Source of the DNA: Gracilibacillus salitolerans
GTDB taxonomy: Bacteria; Bacillota; Bacilli; Bacillales; Amphibacillaceae
Length of the DNA stretch: 64,000 nt
Assembly: GCF_009650095.1 (NCBI RefSeq)
Contig: NZ_CP045915.1
Coordinates: forward strand, 3,410,001 to 3,474,000
Reading direction: 5' to 3'
Part shown: piece by piece, positions 46,538 through 56,262 of the stretch
How the letters are laid out: each line of letters opens with the position of its first letter
How positions within the stretch are numbered: position 1 is the stretch's first letter
The notes under the pieces: model-generated
Told to the model about the DNA's origin: nothing
Seen by the model: the letters and a program-made list of their open reading frames with translations, nothing else
The model's database searches: none
Program-made: the position numbers and the translations under genes

Positions 46538-46633
46538 ATGAATAGTACACATATGAACCTTAATCTTGTTATCTCACAACAATTGAATAATAATGCCGTG
46601 ACTTCCTTCGAATCGAAAACTACTAGCATGTAA
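46538..46633 (+). CDS. Leader peptide 1 of the bmrCD-like operon (31 residues)
   Basis: A perfect AAAGGAGGTG lies seven bases before the ATG. The product begins MNSTHMNLNLVISQQLNNNA and ends SKTTSM; it is polar and has no membrane or secretion signal. A terminator follows 35 bases after the stop. In B. subtilis, bmrCD is controlled by translation of a leader peptide (BmrB) that prevents premature termination when antibiotics stall ribosomes. This frame is the natural candidate for that role. Confidence 0.65.
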   Translation: MNSTHMNLNLVISQQLNNNAVTSFESKTTSM

Positions 46634-46667
46634 CGTTTATTACTATAATTCAATAATAACGAAAACG

Positions 46668-46699
46668 AAGATCACGGATTCGTTCGTGATCTTTTTTTT
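46668..46699 (+). terminator. Leader terminator 1
   Basis: AAGATCACG (46668-46676) pairs with CGTGATCTT (46685-46693), loop GATTCGTT, then a run of eight T. It stands between leader peptide 1 and the exporter genes. Confidence 0.85.
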
Positions 46700-46740
46700 G
46701 TTGTCAATATTTTAAGTTGGCAGCGAGGAACTTGCTAAAA

Positions 46741-46809
46741 GTGTATTCCTTTCAGCGTATACGTCATGAACGTATACGCTTTTTTTGTTTTTTAATCAAT
46801 GCAAAATAA
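46741..46809 (+). CDS. Possible leader reading frame running through terminator 2
   Basis: From GTG at 46741 (or TTG at 46732, near GAGG) the frame reads MYSFQRIRHERIRFFCFLIN and ends at TAA 46809. It covers the whole of terminator 2, so a translating ribosome would prevent the hairpin. Spacing from GAGG is not ideal and translation is unproven. Confidence 0.25.
   Translation: MYSFQRIRHERIRFFCFLINAK
46754..46792 (+). terminator. Leader terminator 2
   Basis: A perfect 10-bp stem (AGCGTATACG, 46754-46763, with 46771-46780), loop TCATGAA, followed by six T, G and more T. Confidence 0.88.
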
Positions 46810-46827
46810 TAAAACAAAGGAGGAAAA

Positions 46828-46890
46828 ATGATGCTACAAACAGTGTTTTACCTGTCAGCAAACGAAATAAAGAGGATGGACGGCGGATAG
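46828..46890 (+). CDS. Leader peptide 2 just before bmrC (20 residues)
   Basis: AAAGGAGG precedes tandem ATG codons. The product is MMLQTVFYLSANEIKRMDGG, then TAG, 46 bases before bmrC. The strong ribosome site argues that it is translated. It could couple translation to bmrC or sense ribosome stalling. Confidence 0.5.
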   Translation: MMLQTVFYLSANEIKRMDGG

Positions 46891-46936
46891 CAATATATAA
46901 GAAAGTGATGTTTACGGCAGAAAGGAGAGAGAAAAA

Positions 46937-48679
46937 ATGTTTTCCGTTTTCAACAAATTATCTTGGTTCTTCAAAGAACAATGGATGCGCTATACGATTG
47001 CAATTACTGCATTAATCATCGTTAGTTTTATTGACTTGATTCCTCCCAAACTAGTGGGGATGACGATTGATGCCATTCAATACAATGAACTGACAGCAGC
47101 ACAATTAACCGAGATCATGGTTATATTTATTAGTTTAATTATCATCAGTTATGCGATTATGTTTCTTTGGGACTACAATCTATTTGGAGGTTCTTTATTA
47201 TTAGAAAGAAAAATGCGTTCCAATTTAATGAGCCATTTTCTAAAGATGAGTCCGAGATTTTATAGTAAAAATCGCACCGGAGACTTAATGGCACGCTCCA
47301 CCAATGATTTAAAAGCCATTATGATGACTGCCGGTTTCGGAATTCTTACTTTAGTAGATTCTACCGTTTTTATGTTATTCATTATCCTGATGATGGGCTT
47401 TACCATCAGTTGGCAGCTGACGCTTGCCGCTTTGATTCCCATGCCAGTTATGGCTCTTATCGTTCACAAGTATGGAAAAATTATTCATACACGTTTTACG
47501 GCAGCACAATCTGCCTTTAGCGAATTGAACAATTATACACTAGAATCTGTGCGTGGCGTCCGGGTAACACGTGCTTTTGTCCAAGAAAATCATGATCTCG
47601 AACGATTTTCTGGAATGACAGAAGAAGTGTTTCAAAAAAATAAAGCAGTCGCCAAAATGGAAGCATTCTTTGAACCTACCATCAAAGTATTAGTTGGAAT
47701 TTCTTATACGATTGGGTTAGGTTACGGAGCATTAATGGTGTTTGAAAATCGGATTTCGCTTGGAGACCTGGTAGCTTTTAATGTGTATTTAGGAATGCTA
47801 ATTTGGCCAATGTTTGCGATTGGTGAGTTAATTAACGTCATGCAACGTGGTAATGCTTCGATTGACCGTGTTGATAATGTACTCACACAACAATCCGATG
47901 TTCAGAATCCAACAAAACCAGCATTCGTTAAAGTACCTGAGGTAATTCATTTCAAAAATGTAATATTCACTTATCCTGGAGCAGTTGGAAGGCAATTAGA
48001 CAACATTAATCTCACCATAAACCGAGGTGAAACAATTGGTATTGTTGGCAAGACAGGGGCGGGGAAAACTACACTTTTTAAACAGTTACTAAGGGAGTAT
48101 GTGCCACCCAAAGGTAAACTCACTATTAACGATACCCCGATCAATCGTTTTACACTGGATACGACACGAAGCTGGATCGGATATGTGCCGCAAGAGCATG
48201 TCCTTTTCTCTAAAACAGTAAAAGAGAACCTTTTATTTGGATGTGGTGAGAAATCAATGGAAGAAATCAATCACATTTTAGAATCTGCATCTTTAAAAGA
48301 TGATATTGAAGCTCTTCCGAAGGGATTAAAAACACTAGTTGGCGAAAGTGGTGTTACCTTATCTGGTGGTCAAAAACAAAGAGTATCCTTAGCCAGAGCG
48401 TTACTAATGGATCCTGAAATATTAATTTTAGACGATTCTTTATCCGCTGTAGATGGCAAAACAGAGGCAAATATCATCACTCATCTTAGAAAGGAACGCC
48501 AAGGAAAAACAACCTTAATTGCTGCTCACAGACTCTCAGCAGTTAAACATGCAGACCAAATTATCGTCTTAGAAGATGGGCAGATAACAGAGCGTGGTAC
48601 ACATGAAGAATTAATGCGCCATGATGGATGGTACAAAGAACAATTCAACATTCAGCAAATGGAAAGCGAGGTGAAGTAA
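46937..48679 (+). CDS. bmrC: Heterodimeric multidrug ABC exporter subunit, BmrC/YheI-like
   Basis: A 580-residue half-transporter with six membrane helices (1-310) and a nucleotide-binding domain. Walker A is GKTGAGKTT near 370, the signature LSGGQKQR near 475, and Walker B ILILDDSLSAVDG. The residue after the Walker B aspartate is Asp, not the catalytic Glu, which marks the degenerate ATP site typical of one subunit of heterodimeric exporters. AAAGGAG lies nine bases before the ATG. Its stop overlaps the start of the next gene (TAATG). The pair should pump drugs out and is placed behind an attenuating leader. Confidence 0.9.
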   Translation: MFSVFNKLSWFFKEQWMRYTIAITALIIVSFIDLIPPKLVGMTIDAIQYNELTAAQLTEIMVIFISLIIISYAIMFLWDYNLFGGSLLLERKMRSNLMSHFLKMSPRFYSKNRTGDLMARSTNDLKAIMMTAGFGILTLVDSTVFMLFIILMMGFTISWQLTLAALIPMPVMALIVHKYGKIIHTRFTAAQSAFSELNNYTLESVRGVRVTRAFVQENHDLERFSGMTEEVFQKNKAVAKMEAFFEPTIKVLVGISYTIGLGYGALMVFENRISLGDLVAFNVYLGMLIWPMFAIGELINVMQRGNASIDRVDNVLTQQSDVQNPTKPAFVKVPEVIHFKNVIFTYPGAVGRQLDNINLTINRGETIGIVGKTGAGKTTLFKQLLREYVPPKGKLTINDTPINRFTLDTTRSWIGYVPQEHVLFSKTVKENLLFGCGEKSMEEINHILESASLKDDIEALPKGLKTLVGESGVTLSGGQKQRVSLARALLMDPEILILDDSLSAVDGKTEANIITHLRKERQGKTTLIAAHRLSAVKHADQIIVLEDGQITERGTHEELMRHDGWYKEQFNIQQMESEVK

Positions 48680-50715
48680 TGAAACCTTCTACAGAAAAGA
48701 GACTATTTCGATATGCATTAACGAGTAAGAAATTTATTATTATCGGATTGCTTTGTTTGATCGTTGCAGTTGGATTAGAACTTACCGGACCATTTATTGC
48801 CAAAAGGGTAATTGATAATCATATAGTCGGCATTCAAACCAGTTGGGCACAAGTGGAAGAGAAAAATGATTCAGATACAATTGAATTAAACGATACCTTT
48901 CTGAAACGAGCAGATCGCCTGACAGAAGAAGATCAAATAATCGGTCATCGTACTCTTTTGCAATCTGGGAAAAATTATTATTTAGTTGATCAAGAAGTTC
49001 CACCGAATAGTTCGGTCCAATCTGTAAATAATGATGCGATCACTATCAGTTATAATAATACAACCGAGCGAGTAAGCGGTGAGCAATTACATGTTAATGA
49101 TCTGTATACTTTTTTCCAACCGGAAATACATCCAATCGTCTTATTACTTGGGTTATATTTAGGGCTGATACTGATTGCTTCTGTCTTTCAATACTTGAAA
49201 ACTTATTTGTTGCAGGTGTCTGCCAATAAAATTATTCAACGGATGCGAAATGATGTATTTGAACGTGTGGAAGAACTACCGATGAATTATTTTGTGAAAA
49301 GACCTGCAGGAAAGATAGTAGCAAGGATTACCAATGACACAGAGGCGATCAAAGAATTATATGTAAAGGTGCTTGAAACCTTTGTAAATGGCTTTATATA
49401 TATGACAGGTATATTTGTTGCTCTCTTCTTATTGAACTCGACGCTAGCAGCTATTTGTTTAATCCTGGTACCGCTTTTGTTTGTATGGATGAAGTTTTTC
49501 AAGAAATATGCTGGAAAATATAATCGAGTTATTCGCTCCACTAATAGTGAAATTAATGCCTCGATCAATGAATCCATTCAAGGAATGCCTATTATTCAAG
49601 CATTTCGGAGAACAAAGGAAACACAGGGTGAATTTGAACAATTAAACACACGTCATTATATTTATCAAAAGAAAATGATTGTTCTATCCGCTTTAACTTC
49701 CTTTAATCTAGTTAACGCACTACGCGGAGTTGCTTTCGTCGCTTTCATCTGGTTTTTTGGTTCGAATTCTTTGTCTGGAGAAACTATGATAACGGCTGGT
49801 GTGTTATATGCATTCGTCGATTATCTCACCCGCTTGTTTGAACCTGTAACACAAATCGTGAACCAGCTGCCCCAATTAGAGCAAGCAAGAGTGGCTGGTG
49901 CCAGAGTTTTCGAATTGTTAGATGAGCAAGGTGAAAAGATCGAATCATTGGAAATGAAAAGAATTGAAGGAAACGTGGATTTTGACAATGTAAGCTTTGC
50001 TTATGAAAAAGACGACTATATTTTAAAACATGTCAGCTTTCATGTAAAACAAGGGCAAACAGCGGCGTTTGTCGGTCACACCGGTTCAGGTAAAAGTTCC
50101 GTTATGAATTTATTATTTCGATTCTATGATCCCCAAAAAGGTGTCATCAAAATTGATGGAATTGATACGACAACGCTCACACGACAACAGGTTCGCCATC
50201 ATATTGGCATTGTACTGCAAGATCCTTTTATTTTTACCGGAACAGTACTATCCAATATTACGTTAAATGATCCTACTATTTCGAGGGATACGGCAATTAC
50301 TGCACTAAAAGCAGTAGGCGCTGATCGATTCATTGAAAAGTTACCAAAACAATACGATGAACCTGTCGGAGAAAATGGTAGTCAATTTTCAACCGGACAA
50401 CGCCAATTATTATCGTTTGCCAGAGCATTAGCATTTGATCCGGCGATCTTAATTTTAGATGAGGCTACTGCTAATATCGACACAGAAACGGAAGGGTTGA
50501 TCCAAGAAGCAATGAAAGTGCTCGCCAAAGGACGGACGATGCTAGTCATTGCACACCGTTTATCAACCATTCAAAACGCTGACCAGATCATCGTGCTAGA
50601 ACGAGGAAAAATTATTGAAAAAGGAACACACCAAGAACTATTGCAGCAACGTGGAAACTATCATCAGATGTATAAAATGCAACAAGGAACAAGTAACAAA
50701 GTTCCAGCAGTTTAA
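48679..50715 (+). CDS. bmrD: Heterodimeric multidrug ABC exporter subunit, BmrD/YheH-like
   Basis: The 678-residue partner starts at the ATG at 48679, after GAGGTGA, overlapping the bmrC stop by one base. It has an extra extracytoplasmic stretch of about 80 residues between helices 1 and 2 (THIVGIQTSW-type region to about residue 145), as in YheH. The nucleotide-binding domain has Walker A GHTGSGKSS, Walker B ILILDEATANID with the catalytic Glu, and a signature changed to FSTGQRQ. Signature and Glu thus complement the degenerate site of BmrC. Confidence 0.9.
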   Translation: MKPSTEKRLFRYALTSKKFIIIGLLCLIVAVGLELTGPFIAKRVIDNHIVGIQTSWAQVEEKNDSDTIELNDTFLKRADRLTEEDQIIGHRTLLQSGKNYYLVDQEVPPNSSVQSVNNDAITISYNNTTERVSGEQLHVNDLYTFFQPEIHPIVLLLGLYLGLILIASVFQYLKTYLLQVSANKIIQRMRNDVFERVEELPMNYFVKRPAGKIVARITNDTEAIKELYVKVLETFVNGFIYMTGIFVALFLLNSTLAAICLILVPLLFVWMKFFKKYAGKYNRVIRSTNSEINASINESIQGMPIIQAFRRTKETQGEFEQLNTRHYIYQKKMIVLSALTSFNLVNALRGVAFVAFIWFFGSNSLSGETMITAGVLYAFVDYLTRLFEPVTQIVNQLPQLEQARVAGARVFELLDEQGEKIESLEMKRIEGNVDFDNVSFAYEKDDYILKHVSFHVKQGQTAAFVGHTGSGKSSVMNLLFRFYDPQKGVIKIDGIDTTTLTRQQVRHHIGIVLQDPFIFTGTVLSNITLNDPTISRDTAITALKAVGADRFIEKLPKQYDEPVGENGSQFSTGQRQLLSFARALAFDPAILILDEATANIDTETEGLIQEAMKVLAKGRTMLVIAHRLSTIQNADQIIVLERGKIIEKGTHQELLQQRGNYHQMYKMQQGTSNKVPAV

Positions 50716-50787
50716 TAAATACTAGCTGATTATTGGCAAGATATCATCCTTTATCTAGTAAACAGACTGAAGTATCTCATCAAATAA

Positions 50788-50817
50788 AGCCCCGCAATTA
50801 AGCGGGGCTCTTTATTT
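50788..50817. terminator. Terminator after bmrD
   Basis: AGCCCCGC (50788-50795) pairs with GCGGGGCT (50802-50809), then CTTTATTT. On the other strand it reads into TTTATTT and could also end ilvD transcripts. Confidence 0.85.
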
Positions 50818-50934
50818 ATGGATGTTATAACATTTTCTTTTTATTCATCTCAAAGTGAAGGAATTAAGTTGAAAAATGGCTTAATGAAGTAAAACTATAT
50901 GGTTCTATTAAACACTTTTATAACATTAAAGCAA

Positions 50935-52608
50935 TTATAAGCTCATCACGCCGCCTTTTGAAGCATTTGTTACAAGTTTTGAGTACCTTCCTAACCAACC
51001 TTGTTTGATTTTAGGCTCAAAGGCTTTTAAGGATTTTCTCCGTTCATCTAAAACTTCACCCGATACTTTTACATTTAGTGTTCTATTTGATAAGTCGATA
51101 ACTACGATGTCCTCATTTTCAATTAATGCAATTGGACCACCTTCTGCGGCTTCTGGAGAGATATGTCCAATGGAGATACCTCGAGATGCACCAGAAAAAC
51201 GTCCATCTGTTAGTAGAGCGACTGTACTGCCTAAACCGCGACCCATAATAGACGAAGTAGGAGCTAACATTTCTGGCATTCCTGGACCACCTTTAGGTCC
51301 TTCATAACGAATAACTACAACATGTCCTTCTCTTACTGCTCCATTATCAATCGCTTCTTGTGCTTCATCTTGAGAATCAAAGACAATTGCTTCCCCTTTA
51401 AATACTTCAATAACAGGGTCAACAGCACCTGTTTTAATAACTGCACCTTCTGGAGCAAGATTGCCGTATAAAATGGATAATCCTCCGACAGGACTGTATG
51501 GATTATCTTTTGGACGGATAACTTGTTCATTTGTAATGTCATAACCATTAACAAGTTCGCCCATTGTCTTACCTGTTATCGTAAAGCGATCCGGATGGAT
51601 AGCATTAGGGATTTTCGTTAATTCATTAATAATGGCACTTATTCCACCAGCTTTATTGATATCATCCATGGAGATATCAGATGCAGGCATAATCTTCGCA
51701 AGATATGGAACACGGGCAGCAATTTTGTTAATATCTTCAAGGTTATAATCTATACCAGCTTCATTAGCAATTGCTAATGTATGAAGAACGGTATTCGTAG
51801 ATCCCCCCATCGCCATATCAAGTGCAAATGCATCATCAATCGCTTCTTTCGTGATGATATCACGAGGTTTAACATCCTCTTCAATCATACGAACTAAATG
51901 TTTTGCCGCTTCACGTATCAATTCTTTACGCTTCTCGCTCGTGGCAACAACCGATCCATTCCCAGGTAGTGCTACACCTAACATTTCCATTAAACAGTTC
52001 ATGGAGTTTGCTGTGAACATACCTGAACAAGATCCACAAGTTGGACAAGCATTGTTTTCAATATCGGTGAATTCTTCTTCCGTCATATTACCTGATTTAT
52101 ATGCACCAACACCTTCAAAAACAGATGTCAATGAAAGTTGTTTTCCGCTAGAGCTTTTACCAGCTTCCATAGGTCCTCCCGAAACAAAGACGGATGGTAC
52201 ATTCGTACGAGCAGCAGCCATTAACATACCAGGTGTGATTTTGTCACAGTTTGGAATGTAAAATACCCCATCAAACCAGTGTGCATTTATCACTGTTTCC
52301 GCACTGTCAGCAATTAATTCACGACTTGGTAATGAATAACGCATGCCGATGTGCCCCATCGCAATCCCATCATCCACACCAATGGTATTGAATTCAAATG
52401 GAATACCACCAGCTTCAATGATTGCTTCTTTTACGACATCTGCAAATTCACGTAAATGGACATGTCCTGGGATAATATCGATATAAGAATTGCAAACACC
52501 AATGAATGGTTTCCCTAAATCTTTCGCTTTTACCTTGCCAGTAGCATATAAAAGACTACGGTGAGGAGCACGGTCTACCCCAATTTTAATCGTATCACTT
52601 CTTCTCAT
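50935..52608 (-). CDS. ilvD: Dihydroxy-acid dehydratase IlvD
   Basis: A 557-residue iron-sulfur dehydratase of branched-chain amino acid synthesis (dihydroxy-isovalerate to keto-isovalerate). The start [24 protein letters not shown] is typical and fixes the ATG at 52608. Cluster cysteines lie in [25 protein letters not shown] and [19 protein letters not shown], and [23 protein letters not shown] closes the active site. The rest of the ilv-leu pathway is not nearby. Its neighbour is an FCD-type GntR gene, so a sugar-acid dehydratase of the same family is an alternative, but the motifs favour true IlvD. Confidence 0.92.
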   Translation of the reverse strand: MRRSDTIKIGVDRAPHRSLLYATGKVKAKDLGKPFIGVCNSYIDIIPGHVHLREFADVVKEAIIEAGGIPFEFNTIGVDDGIAMGHIGMRYSLPSRELIADSAETVINAHWFDGVFYIPNCDKITPGMLMAAARTNVPSVFVSGGPMEAGKSSSGKQLSLTSVFEGVGAYKSGNMTEEEFTDIENNACPTCGSCSGMFTANSMNCLMEMLGVALPGNGSVVATSEKRKELIREAAKHLVRMIEEDVKPRDIITKEAIDDAFALDMAMGGSTNTVLHTLAIANEAGIDYNLEDINKIAARVPYLAKIMPASDISMDDINKAGGISAIINELTKIPNAIHPDRFTITGKTMGELVNGYDITNEQVIRPKDNPYSPVGGLSILYGNLAPEGAVIKTGAVDPVIEVFKGEAIVFDSQDEAQEAIDNGAVREGHVVVIRYEGPKGGPGMPEMLAPTSSIMGRGLGSTVALLTDGRFSGASRGISIGHISPEAAEGGPIALIENEDIVVIDLSNRTLNVKVSGEVLDERRKSLKAFEPKIKQGWLGRYSKLVTNASKGGVMSL

Positions 52609-52688
52609 CAGCAAACACACCCTTGATTTTTTATTTGTTTAATGTATTTTATATTGTATGTTGTCTGTTGTCAATGGTGTTGTATGAC

Positions 52689-52723
52689 AAAAAAAGAACA
52701 TCTTAGATGAAGCCAAGATGTCC
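52689..52723 (-). terminator. Terminator after the GntR gene
   Basis: GGACATCTT and AAGATGTTC pair on the minus strand, followed by seven T. Confidence 0.85.
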
Positions 52724-52735
52724 TAAAATAAACTA

Positions 52736-53410
52736 TTATTCAATCCCTAACTCTTCCATCGCATGCAAAATATGAATTTTCATTGCACTTTTTGCACCTT
52801 CAGGATTACGATTTTTCATAAATTCCATAATCATATTATGATCATTGATCGTGTCTTTAATTGCTAAATCTTTTTTCTTTGATAAAATAACTCCCTTATC
52901 GATAGCTTGGTAAATAACTGGCATCAGCTTTTCCATAAATTCATTATGGGTAGCCTTTACGATGGATTTATGGAACTTTTGTTCTACGGCTGTCCGATCC
53001 TCGTTGCGTTTAATTTTTTGTTCTATTTGCATTCCATAATCTAAAATACGCTTTAATTCAGTATCACTTGCTCGAACCGTCGCATAATAGGCAGCTTCTG
53101 GTTCAAAGATTAAGCGCATTTCATACAAATCTTTCGCATTTATTTTAGCATCTGCAAGAAAGCCCAGAGATTCTATATTATTTACATCAATGTCTTCTTT
53201 TACATATGTACCCTTCCCTCGTCTAATCTCTAAAATGCCATTAGTAACCAATATCCGGATAGCTTCACGAAGTGTTGTTCTACTAATATTCAACTCCTCC
53301 GATAATTCATTTTCGTTTGGAAGCTTATCACCGGGAAGAAATCTTTTCTCAATAGCAAGCATTGACATTATATCGTCTGCTACACTATCAGATAGCCTTT
53401 TTTGAATCAT
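52736..53410 (-). CDS. GntR-family regulator with FCD domain
   Basis: The 224-residue protein has a GntR winged helix (LPNENELSEELNISRTTLREAIRILVTNGILEIRRGKGTYVKE, about 26-70) and an FCD ligand domain with likely metal ligands in EQKFHKSIVKATHNEF and MKIHILHAMEELG. FCD regulators commonly sense uronates, gluconate or related acids. The ATG at 53410 lies eight bases after AGGGTGA. It stands between ilvD and the oligosaccharide uptake genes and may control the latter. Confidence 0.9.
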   Translation of the reverse strand: MIQKRLSDSVADDIMSMLAIEKRFLPGDKLPNENELSEELNISRTTLREAIRILVTNGILEIRRGKGTYVKEDIDVNNIESLGFLADAKINAKDLYEMRLIFEPEAAYYATVRASDTELKRILDYGMQIEQKIKRNEDRTAVEQKFHKSIVKATHNEFMEKLMPVIYQAIDKGVILSKKKDLAIKDTINDHNMIMEFMKNRNPEGAKSAMKIHILHAMEELGIE

Positions 53411-53553
53411 ATACTTTATCACCCTATTTTCTTTCTAGTATAGCATATAGGTTGTGAGATCACATTTAAATTAATAATATATTATACCTTTCTGACTATA
53501 TCTGTTGAAGTCCATTAGTGAATAACGCATTGTGTCTTTTTAATAGCTGATTT

Positions 53554-53588
53554 AAAAACGCTATTGCAATAAATGCAATAGCGTTTTT
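53554..53588 (-). terminator. Terminator after the substrate-binding protein gene
   Basis: A perfect 15-bp stem (aaaaacgctattgca, 53554-53568, with 53574-53588) and a five-base loop. TTTTT ends the distal arm on the minus strand. Confidence 0.88.
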
Positions 53589-53627
53589 GGTTCAAACAAA
53601 ACTATTAATAAGTTTACACTACCTATT

Positions 53628-55247
53628 TCATCTTCTTGGCTCTAAATAGTCTCCGTTTTCATAGCGTTCTTGCGCTTCTTCTAATAGCTTATCACCGCCA
53701 CGATCTACCCACTCATCCACTACATTAGACCAATCATCAATTTCTTCAGCACCTGTGATCATCTTGGCCATATGTTCCATTAAGAACGGTGCAGGGACAT
53801 CAGATTTTGATGATAGATTTGGCGTATCGTCTAAAGCCCTTAAACCAGGTATATACCGTATACCATCTCGACCTTCATTGGCTAAAATCGTATCATAGGT
53901 TTCCATTAATTGTTTACCTTCTTCTGACAACTCGAGTAAATTAGCATAATAGGTAGTATCTTTAATTAACCATAACCAACCAGTACGATATCTTTCTATA
54001 TTTATTTCATCATTTGTTTCTGGTTGATGGTAGTTTACTTGGTCACCATCCATCTCATAGTCCTTATCTTCAATACCGTAGGAGAAAAAGGTTTCAGCTT
54101 CTTCTGATAGCATCCAATCTAGGAATTTTATAATTTCAACGGCTTTGTCCTCTGCTTCTTTATTAATCATGTAAGAGCGCGGCACACTACCGTAAAGATA
54201 ATATCCTCCCTCTCCGTCTGTTCCTCTCGGAGAAGGAATAATTGCTAATTCACCGTCGGGAACACTCTCCTCCAATTGTCCTTGCCATTGCAGCAATTCA
54301 TTTGCGTTCATACTCCACATACCAGCCTTACCAGAAAGCCCAGCATTTTTATAGTCATTATATTCATGTGTTAAAAATTCTGGGTGAATCAATCCTTCAT
54401 CATACATCGTTTTGTAAGTCTGAATAGCAGTCGTCATATTTTCCTCATTAAAGAACTTCGGTTGCACCTGATTATCTACCAATTCCAATTGAGAATCATA
54501 TGCGAAAGCATCAAATGCTCCAAAGAAAGTATCCGAATATTTAAATTCTGCTCGACCAGAGTATGGCTGTTCAATTCCCATTTCTTTAAATGTTCGCAAT
54601 ACATCTAACGTTTCTTCCACTGTCCAAGCTTCTTCCGGAGTAGTTGGAATAGGAATATCTGCTTCCTCTAATAAATCTGCTCTGACAATCGTAGCTCTTC
54701 TGGAAGGATTGCCCAAAAACTCCGGAATAGCATAAATAACTCCATCATCATAGGTTACCGCATCCCATGCTGCTTGCGGAATTTCTTCCAGTAAATTAGG
54801 TCCGTGTTCCTCTATGAGTTCGTCTAATGGCAGGAAAACACCAGCATCAACTGCGTCCCTCATCGTATCGCCACCTCCGTATGCTCCTGAAGTAGCAACG
54901 ACATCTGGTATATCACCCGATGCAAACATTAGATCCATCTTTTGCTCAAACTCACTATGAGGTACTAATGTAATATCAAGATCCACATTAGTGATTTCCT
55001 CCAGCTTCTTCACATATTCATCCTCGTTAATGTTTGAATGATTTTCTACATGTATAAACCCTAATGTTCTCATCGAGATTGAAATATCTGTTTGATCACC
55101 ACTATCTTCCCCTTCTGAATTATCCGGCTCTTCATTTTCTGATTCAGATTCATTCGTTTCACTTGATTGACATGCTGTAATCACCAAAAATAAGATACTT
55201 GCTACAATAAACAGTAACAACTTGTGTCCTAACACTCTACTTCTCAT
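53628..55247 (-). CDS. Oligosaccharide ABC transporter substrate-binding lipoprotein (LplA-like)
   Basis: A 539-residue lipoprotein: signal sequence, lipobox VITAC, an acidic linker rich in E, S and N, then a family-1 solute-binding fold (VATSGAYGGGDTMRDAVDAGVFLPLDELIEEHGPNL, and PRSYMINKEAEDKAVEIIKFLDWMLSEEA). Its size and motifs fit the LplA/YtcQ group that binds plant-derived oligosaccharides. The ATG at 55247 is six bases after AAAGGAGG. It is the last gene of the LplB-LplC-LplA order. No ATPase is encoded nearby, as usual for this class, which borrows MsmX-type ATPases. Confidence 0.9.
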   Translation of the reverse strand: MRSRVLGHKLLLFIVASILFLVITACQSSETNESESENEEPDNSEGEDSGDQTDISISMRTLGFIHVENHSNINEDEYVKKLEEITNVDLDITLVPHSEFEQKMDLMFASGDIPDVVATSGAYGGGDTMRDAVDAGVFLPLDELIEEHGPNLLEEIPQAAWDAVTYDDGVIYAIPEFLGNPSRRATIVRADLLEEADIPIPTTPEEAWTVEETLDVLRTFKEMGIEQPYSGRAEFKYSDTFFGAFDAFAYDSQLELVDNQVQPKFFNEENMTTAIQTYKTMYDEGLIHPEFLTHEYNDYKNAGLSGKAGMWSMNANELLQWQGQLEESVPDGELAIIPSPRGTDGEGGYYLYGSVPRSYMINKEAEDKAVEIIKFLDWMLSEEAETFFSYGIEDKDYEMDGDQVNYHQPETNDEINIERYRTGWLWLIKDTTYYANLLELSEEGKQLMETYDTILANEGRDGIRYIPGLRALDDTPNLSSKSDVPAPFLMEHMAKMITGAEEIDDWSNVVDEWVDRGGDKLLEEAQERYENGDYLEPRR

Positions 55248-55298
55248 CAAAGACCTCCTTTAGTAATACAGATTATTTAGTACTTCTCAATTATATTT

Positions 55299-55311
55299 TG
55301 AAGCGCTTTCA
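55299..55311. promoter_or_regulatory. cre-like palindrome before the substrate-binding protein gene
   Basis: TGAAGCGCTTTCA is a near-palindromic CcpA-type core one base shorter than the consensus. It lies about 50 bases before the gene. Confidence 0.4.
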
Positions 55312-55371
55312 CGAAAAAGTGATTTCTTTAGGTAGTGTTGTGATTTCTTTTAATATATCAAAATCCCACAA

Positions 55372-56250
55372 CTACTCTTTTAATGAACCTAACATTACCC
55401 CTTTCACAAAGTGTTTTTGTAATAAAGGATAAAGTAGTAATATTGGAACAATCGCTATTATAATAGTAGCCATTTGAATTCCTTCTGTTGAATTCATAAA
55501 TTCAGTTGAGATGGTTGTTTCTACATCAATGGATAAATCATCTGATTGAATCATCTCTCTTAACTTTACTTGTAAAGGATACAAACGTGGATCATTTAAG
55601 AAATAAAGTGCATTTTGATAGCTATTCCAGTGGTAAACACCGTAAAAAATAGTCATTGTTGCCATTACCGGTTTTGAATAGGGAAGAACAATCCGGGTTA
55701 GAATCCCTAGCTCATTACAACCATCAATACGAGCAGCATCTATTAAAGATGCGGGAATTTGTTGAAAAAATGAACGCATAACGATAAAATTAAACGCGCT
55801 AATCGCATTTGGAATCAACAATGCCCATAGTGAATCGATCATACCTAATTGCTTAATAACTAAATATGTGGGTATTAACGGTGCTGAAAAAATCATGGTA
55901 AAAATAACACCTAATAAAATGATTCTTCTACCTTTATATTCAGGTCGCGACAATGGGTAGGCTAGTGATGCAGTAGCAATTAAATTAATCAACGTTCCGA
56001 CAACGGTAATAAGTACCGTAATTCCAAAAGCTCGCCAAATAGATGCATCCTGAAATACATACTGATAGTTAATTAAATCAAATTCTACTGGCCAAAAAAT
56101 CACTTTACCTTCTGCTACCGCACTCGAAGAACTAAACGATTTGGCAAGTATATGAATAATTGGCAAAACCATTGTCAAAGATAATATTCCTACAAATGAA
56201 TAGTTAAATACATTAAATATTTTTCTACTTTTGCTGACTTTTAGACCCAT
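55372..56250 (-). CDS. Oligosaccharide ABC transporter permease (LplC/YtcP-like)
   Basis: A 292-residue inner-membrane permease with six helices. The EAA loop is DAARIDGCNELGILTRIVLPYSKPVMATM near residue 187, which docks the ATPase. The N-terminus KIFNVFNYSFVGILSLTMVLPIIHILAKSFS is typical of the CUT1 family LplC/YtcP branch. AAGGAGG lies seven bases before the ATG. It is 12 bases downstream of the LplB-like gene. Confidence 0.92.
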   Translation of the reverse strand: MGLKVSKSRKIFNVFNYSFVGILSLTMVLPIIHILAKSFSSSSAVAEGKVIFWPVEFDLINYQYVFQDASIWRAFGITVLITVVGTLINLIATASLAYPLSRPEYKGRRIILLGVIFTMIFSAPLIPTYLVIKQLGMIDSLWALLIPNAISAFNFIVMRSFFQQIPASLIDAARIDGCNELGILTRIVLPYSKPVMATMTIFYGVYHWNSYQNALYFLNDPRLYPLQVKLREMIQSDDLSIDVETTISTEFMNSTEGIQMATIIIAIVPILLLYPLLQKHFVKGVMLGSLKE

Positions 56251-56262
56251 TAGAATACCTCC

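Noticed and set aside
50935..52608. ilvD as part of the sugar-acid catabolic cluster
   Set aside because: The family includes sugar-acid dehydratases and the neighbour is an FCD regulator, but the cysteine motifs and start match biosynthetic IlvD, and each gene has its own terminator.
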